Below, one piece after another: positions 59,210 through 64,000 of a stretch of 64,000 bases of DNA. The stretch is from Gnetum montanum. Its lineage: Eukaryota > Streptophyta > Gnetopsida > Gnetales > Gnetaceae. The first letter of the stretch is position 1, and every line of letters begins with the position of its first letter. The DNA lies in assembly GCA_015680685.1 (NCBI GenBank), contig MNCI01016011.1:244405-308404 (forward strand), given 5' to 3'. The notes below the pieces were generated by a model that made no database searches, was not told the DNA's origin, and was given only the letters and a program-made list of their open reading frames with translations. The position numbers and the translations under genes are program-made.

Positions 59210-60207
59210 TGGAGACTAGAAGATTAGGTGTATGGACACCTCTTTCGAACTCCTTTTCAGCTCTATGAGAGGAACATTGAAGATTTTAGGAACCTAGGAA
59301 GAAATCTTAAACATCAGAGAGATGCCTTTCTTGAGAGTTATGCATGCACATAAGATGTCCCATTTGCATAGGATATGTCTCAAACAAAAGAGAATATGTC
59401 TTTATGCTAGGAGGAGATGACTCTAGGAAGATGTCTTGTGTTGGAAAGAGATGTCTCTAGGAAAACATCTATCAATAGAAGTAGACTTCTTATCTAAAGC
59501 AAAGACATATAGCCAAGACATGAGATGTCTTACCTAAACCAGGGTTTGTCAAAGAGATGTCTTGCCAAGCTTGTAGACATCTTGTACACTTGAGGAAATT
59601 TTAGAGCTTGCAATTCTAAGATGGAAAATAACTAGGAAAGATGAGATCAAGATTAGAAATAGTTGAGTATCTCTAAGTTAATCATGGAGAAGGTTTCCCT
59701 ATGTCTTTTGATCTTATAATTCATAACTATTGATGGTGTTTATTTGTTTTGGGTAAGAATGCATGTAAATGCATGAGTATGAAAAGAGTTTGCATGAGTG
59801 TTTGCATCTTTGTAGTCGATTTTGTGTGATATTAGCCTTTTTAGCTCTCTATATATGTGTAGATCTTAGTCCTATGTGTGGGAGATTTCTAGTTATATCA
59901 TGTCTTGCATTAAGATTAATCATGTGTATAGTTGTAGAGCCTCATGCTTTAGAATATCATTGAGTTTGGAAGTGATTTGTGTTTTGTGGAATTATGATTA
60001 TACTGTGATTCTCATCTTCTTTTCAATTAATCAAGGATAGCTAGTTTTCTTCTTCTCTAGCAATTGAATTATCTTTAATAATATCTAGATTTGGTGTGTT
60101 TTGAAGGGCTAAAGAAAAGTGGAATAATCCTACTCTAGCATTATTTCTATTAGAGCAACATTTATTATTATTTAGAATCTGGTTGTAAATTTTTGTATGT
60201 ATTTCAG

Positions 60208-61780
60208 ATGGCTCCTAAGAAGAAAAACATTCAAGCCTTTAATAGAAATACAAAGAGCATGGAATCTACCTTTTAGTTAATGGTTGAATGATTGGAAGAG
60301 ATCAATGTCAAGGTAGATAGAAATGTGGGTACTAGCCATCTTCAGGCTCAAATGGTGATGAAGAAGTTTCTTAGCCTGGTGAAGGGTGAGCAAATGAAGA
60401 GGAGGAATGTTCCAACTATGGGAGTGTAGGAAACTATTAGCCTAGTATTTTAGAAAAAGGGAATATAAATCCTCATGTCAAAACTCCATCACAAACATAT
60501 ACTATTTCTCATGGTAAGCTTGATTATGAAGATGAAGAAAGGTTTTCTATAGCATTTATAAATGTTGCAAGACTCTCGTATATGCAATTGAAAATTTTCA
60601 ATGGTGTACATAGCATTAATGCTTTTGCAAGTTGGCTAAAGGTACTTGACAAGAATTTTCAATTAGAAGACATACAAAATCAATTGAGGGTATCAATTGA
60701 TGAATCTAAATAAGAAGGTATGACTTCAACTTGGTGGAAAAAAACATCCAAAAGTTATAAAAGAAAAAATGGTTAACCTATTAGAAATTGGATTTTTTTG
60801 AAATGCAAGTTAACATGAAAATTTGAATAATCTTGGTAGAGACAAGAGACAATCATCAAGCTGAAATTCCTTAAACATGGAGACAAAGATGTTCAGGAGT
60901 TTAACCTTGAATTTTTTAAACTACTTCATCAAGCTAAGGTAAACTTGAAGAAATATGAACAAGCTTTAATCTTTCTTGGAGGTGTCAAAATGATGTATCA
61001 ATAGGAGTTATCATTCTATGAGTCACAAACTCTTGATGAGGCTTATAATCTGGCACTCAAGGTATGAAAAAAAACTCAATGGATTTTGGAGTAGAAGAAA
61101 ACAAGCTTTAAAGGATAAGGATAAGGATAAGGAATGCAAATCAAAGAAGTGATTTAAGTCAAACTCTAAAGATAAGAATGATAGCCGTGACAACAAGCAA
61201 GGGAAGGGTGATAAGAATGGAAAGGTTAAGAAGGACCAAGGCAAAGGAGACAAGGATCAAGGCAATGAAAATGTGGAGATGAGGATACAAGCAATGGAAA
61301 TGTTCACTTCACAAGGTAGCCAAGGACAAGGATGTACAAACCATGGAAGTGGAGGAGGCATCAAGCTAAGCTCTTCAAAGAGATAATCCTAATGCTCCCA
61401 AATTTAAGTTTTTGAATTGAATTTATGTGCATTTATGGATAATGTGAATAGAAGAGTTCATTCATCAAGAAAATTGTTGTTTTGGATTGGGGCAAGATGT
61501 TTGCTTAGTGGGGAATGATTCATATTTTGATTCAAGGGGGAGTCCAAGAAAATTTTATTTCCTCTAGGATAGTTACTAGATTAGGTTTAGGAAAAAATCC
61601 TCATCCTAGACCCTATAGGATGCATTAGTTATCAAGCGACTTCTCTCAAGAGGTAAAAGAATAATGTGTCTTGAAATTTAAAATTGGGAGTCATCATAAT
61701 TTTGTGAAATATGATGTACTACCAACTAATTGTACTTATATAATTATTGGAAGGCCTTGTAATTTTGATGATGATGCTTA
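60208..61780 (+). pseudogene. gag-pro: Chromovirus-like gag and protease
   Basis: Starts MAPKKKNIQAFNRN at 60208. Gag features include LKIFNGVHSINAFASWLKVL (60580-60640), LKFLKHGDKDVQEF and ESQTLDEAYNLAL, then a Lys-rich tail. The protease (about 61529-61760) reads GGVQENFISSRIVTRLGLG, HPRPYRM and YIIIGRPCNF. The catalytic Asp position reads Gln. Many stops and frameshifts. Confidence 0.7.
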
Positions 61781-62177
61781 ATTTGATGGAGTAAGAAATA
61801 TGTGAAGTGTAGTAAGACTTGATAGAATCCATGAGTTGATTTTTCTAATAGCTGAAAAAGTGAGATAACAAAGCTTACTTAATGCTTTCTTAATTCTTCT
61901 TGGAGAGAGAAAATATATTAAGGAACATGATGAGGATGGTTTTAGTTTTCTTATTATATTAACTATTACTTCTAACCATGATGTTGTGTAGGTAGAACTT
62001 CCAACATGTGTGCTAAGCTTAAAGAAGAGATTTTCCAAGGTGTTCAAAGGGGAATTAGATGGATTTCCATTAATGATGAATGTTTAGCATTGAATTAATT
62101 TCATTCCTAGTGCTGCCATTTTGAATAAAAGGGCATACCAAGTGGCATCAAATCAGTAGGCTAAATTGTGAAGGCAA

Positions 62178-63157
62178 GTGGAGGATTTACTTGAGAATGG
62201 CTTTGTGTGGAAGTTAATTTCACCTTATGTAGTTTTCACAATGCTTATGCTAAAGAAGGATAGTGATGAATGGAGAATGTGCATTGATTCTAAAAGTCTG
62301 AATAGGATAATACTGGGATACAAGTTTCCTATTCTAAGAATGGATGATATCCTTGATTTCGTTATCAATGCAAATGTCTTTAGCAAAATTGATTTGAAGA
62401 ATCAATATCATAAAATTTAGATCAAGCTTGGTGATGAATGGAAGAAAACCTTCAAGACACTTAATGGATTGTTTGAGTAGTTAGTGATGACATTTGGGCT
62501 TACAAATACATCTATTACTTTCATGAGGCTAATGCATCATGTTCTTAAGGATTTGATTGGTAAGCACTGTATTATCTTTTTTTATGATATTTTGGTATAC
62601 AACTCTAATGAGAATAAGCACTTGGATCACTTGAGAAAAGTGTGTCTTAAATTGGTGAAGGTACATTTGGTAATCAATGTGAAGAAAAGTTACTTCTTCA
62701 AGAGGGAGATAATATATTTGGGACATGTGATTTCAAAAAATAAAATTCAAATGGAAGCTACCAAGGGAAAGACTATTAGAGATTATCCAACTCCTAAAAA
62801 TGTTGGGAAGGCAAGATCATTTCTTAGTTTAGTAGGTTTTTACAAAAGGTTCATAAAAATATTCAATGGTATTTCATGGTCTATGTTTGCTTTTCTTAAG
62901 AAGAATCAGGATTTTATGTGGGGTGATAAAACCCAAATAAGTCTTAACTTATTAAAGGAAAAAATAACCAATGAACTAGTTCTTGCAATACTAGATTTCT
63001 GGAACCTTTTTTAGGTGAAGTTGAATGCAAGTGGACTTACCACTGGTGGGATGCTTTAAAAAGAATGTAGATTGGTTGCTTTTTCTTTATAAAATTTGAA
63101 TGAGTTAAGGAAAATATATCATATATATGAGAGTACAACCACTTTGAACATGTTATA
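62178..63157 (+). pseudogene. pol: Chromovirus-like reverse transcriptase and RNase H start
   Basis: RT motifs in order: WRMCIDSKSLNRI, FPILRMDDIL, VFSKIDLKNQYHKI, MTFGLTNTSITF, then the active site IIFFYDILVY, where the first Asp of xDD is Tyr (GAT to TAT). It continues YLGHVIS, KGKTIRDYPTPKNVGKARSFLSL with GFYKRFIK. RNase H begins VKLNASGLTTGGML and ends abruptly near 63157. Confidence 0.82.
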
Positions 63158-63567
63158 TTAATGCTTGGTAATCCTACCAATAGGTACTTGGTATGTCCAG
63201 TAGCAAACACATGGAAACCTAACAATATTATTATAGGTTCAAGATGGAAATGGATGCTCTACACATAGGATAGTCTAAATTACTCTTAATTATGTAGTTA
63301 GTAGAAATTAATTAATATTTTAATCACTTTACCATTTTAATATTCTCATAATAAAAATAACAAAAATCTAAATATCTTATGGCTCAATCATACTTAACCA
63401 TACTAACTAAGCTAACATAAGTGATGATTAAGAAGACAATAACCAACAATGTAATGCTTAGTTATCTAATGTGCCATAAGTCCTAAGGGTCCACGAAATT
63501 CAAACAGATCATGCAAGAATGCTTATGATCTATATGATTAGGCATAGAGGACACTCACCTCTCATCA
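63158..63567 (+). repeat. 5'-truncated LTR of the TGATGAG family
   Basis: From GCTTGGTAATCC onward it follows the R/U5 of element 1 (GCTTAACC-type segment near 63395, GGGAAGACA-type segment) and ends CTCTCATCA. U3 and the TATA box are missing. It lies inside a minus-strand gag (next entry). Confidence 0.7.
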
Positions 63568-64000
63568 TTATTCATATCAAGTTGTTTGATCCAACTTTCT
63601 CTTTGATGCATATGGGGTATTCTAACTACCTCCCTAATCTGTATATTTCTTCTAGTAGCCAACAAGGTTTCATCATCATCAAACATGTCATGGTCATAAT
63701 ATCTATTTCTATTTTTACGATTATGATAGACTCGTGTATGCTCCATTTGGTAACATGCATCTTGTCTTTAATCTCTATTTCTATCTTAATCTTGACCCCT
63801 TAATGGAGCTCTATCTCTATACCTATGTTCATCTTCATTAAAACTAGATGGTAAAGATGAAGAGAAAGATGATAAACTAAAAGAACCACTATGGCTCCTC
63901 TATTTTCCCCTATGATTCCTTGGTTCATCTCTTTTAGGTTTTAGAAGGTCCTAGGCCTTGAGGCCCTCCTTGTTCTAGGACTTGTTCCATCTCCCCTAGG
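63568..64000 (-). pseudogene. gag: gag fragment of the element 1-3 family
   Basis: Minus strand: DDDETLLATRRNIQIREVV followed by RIPHMHQRESWIKQLDMNN, which aligns with element 1 gag at 5110-5230 (LLTTQSMLDIMDVVRIPTK, RIKRLDMNN). The upstream basic segment extends to the window edge. The plus-strand LTR at 63158-63567 interrupts it right after LDMNN. Confidence 0.7.

Larger units (their letters stand above)
59210..63157 (+). mobile_element. Truncated chromovirus-like Ty3/gypsy element
   Basis: A plus-strand gag, protease and RT run 60208-63014 and break off in RNase H near 63157, where another LTR begins. Upstream 59210-60140 may be the LTR: it contains the repeat shared with 37259-37411 and many AGATGTCT motifs. 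A degenerate PBS, TTCTATTAGAGC (60145-60156), resembles the initiator-Met type TGGTATCAGAGC at nine of twelve positions. Confidence 0.65.

Noticed and set aside
61778-62047. 89-codon minus-strand frame
   Set aside because: Opposite to the protease-RT linker of the plus-strand element; no family match.

Overview
This window reads as nuclear DNA of a land plant with a large, repeat-packed genome. No intact host gene, rRNA or functional tRNA gene is visible. Almost everything belongs to decayed Ty3/gypsy LTR retrotransposons. Coding frames are broken mainly by CAA/CAG/CGA-to-stop changes, the pattern expected from deamination of methylated cytosine. The species cannot be named from the sequence.

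Layout, left half (1-37258): one old, minus-strand Tat-type element ('O') forms the backbone and is interrupted by younger insertions. Reading O from its 5' LTR leftward: 5' LTR (36268-37258), gag (about 33000-35849), protease (split at 32777/15473), a plus-strand (antisense) multi-exon gene (10738-14196), then RT/RNase H/second RNase H/integrase (304-2990). Into O went element M (15474-32776, minus, 17.3 kb, perfect ATGTG duplication), element 1 (3308-10424, plus, imperfect GATGT/GGTGT duplication), and an LTR whose end is at 1-181. M has the same gene order as O and carries its own copy of the antisense gene (22777-26426) between protease and reverse transcriptase.

Right half (37259-64000): element 3 (37951-47377, minus) is a gag-integrase remnant with an extra 2.85-kb coiled-coil reading frame and an odd inverted leader fragment on its left. 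Element 2 (47601-56011, minus, AAAAT/GAAAT duplication) keeps gag, protease and integrase but has no reverse transcriptase. It sits inside a possible LINE remnant. A SINE-like tRNA-derived fragment, a solo LTR (56275-57335, perfect AATGT duplication), AT-rich unrecognised DNA, a truncated chromovirus-like element (about 59210-63157, plus) and another LTR/gag junction follow.

How the parts fit: elements 1, 2, 3, the solo LTR and the LTR at 1-181 form one LTR family (TGATGAG...CTCATCA ends). Its internal copies here all lack reverse transcriptase, so they would have depended on enzyme supplied in trans. O and M form a second family of large dual-RNase-H elements. The most interesting feature is the antisense, spliced gene held in the protease-RT spacer of both O and M, with matching exon ends and flanked by arrays of short AGTTTAA-plus-hairpin repeats.
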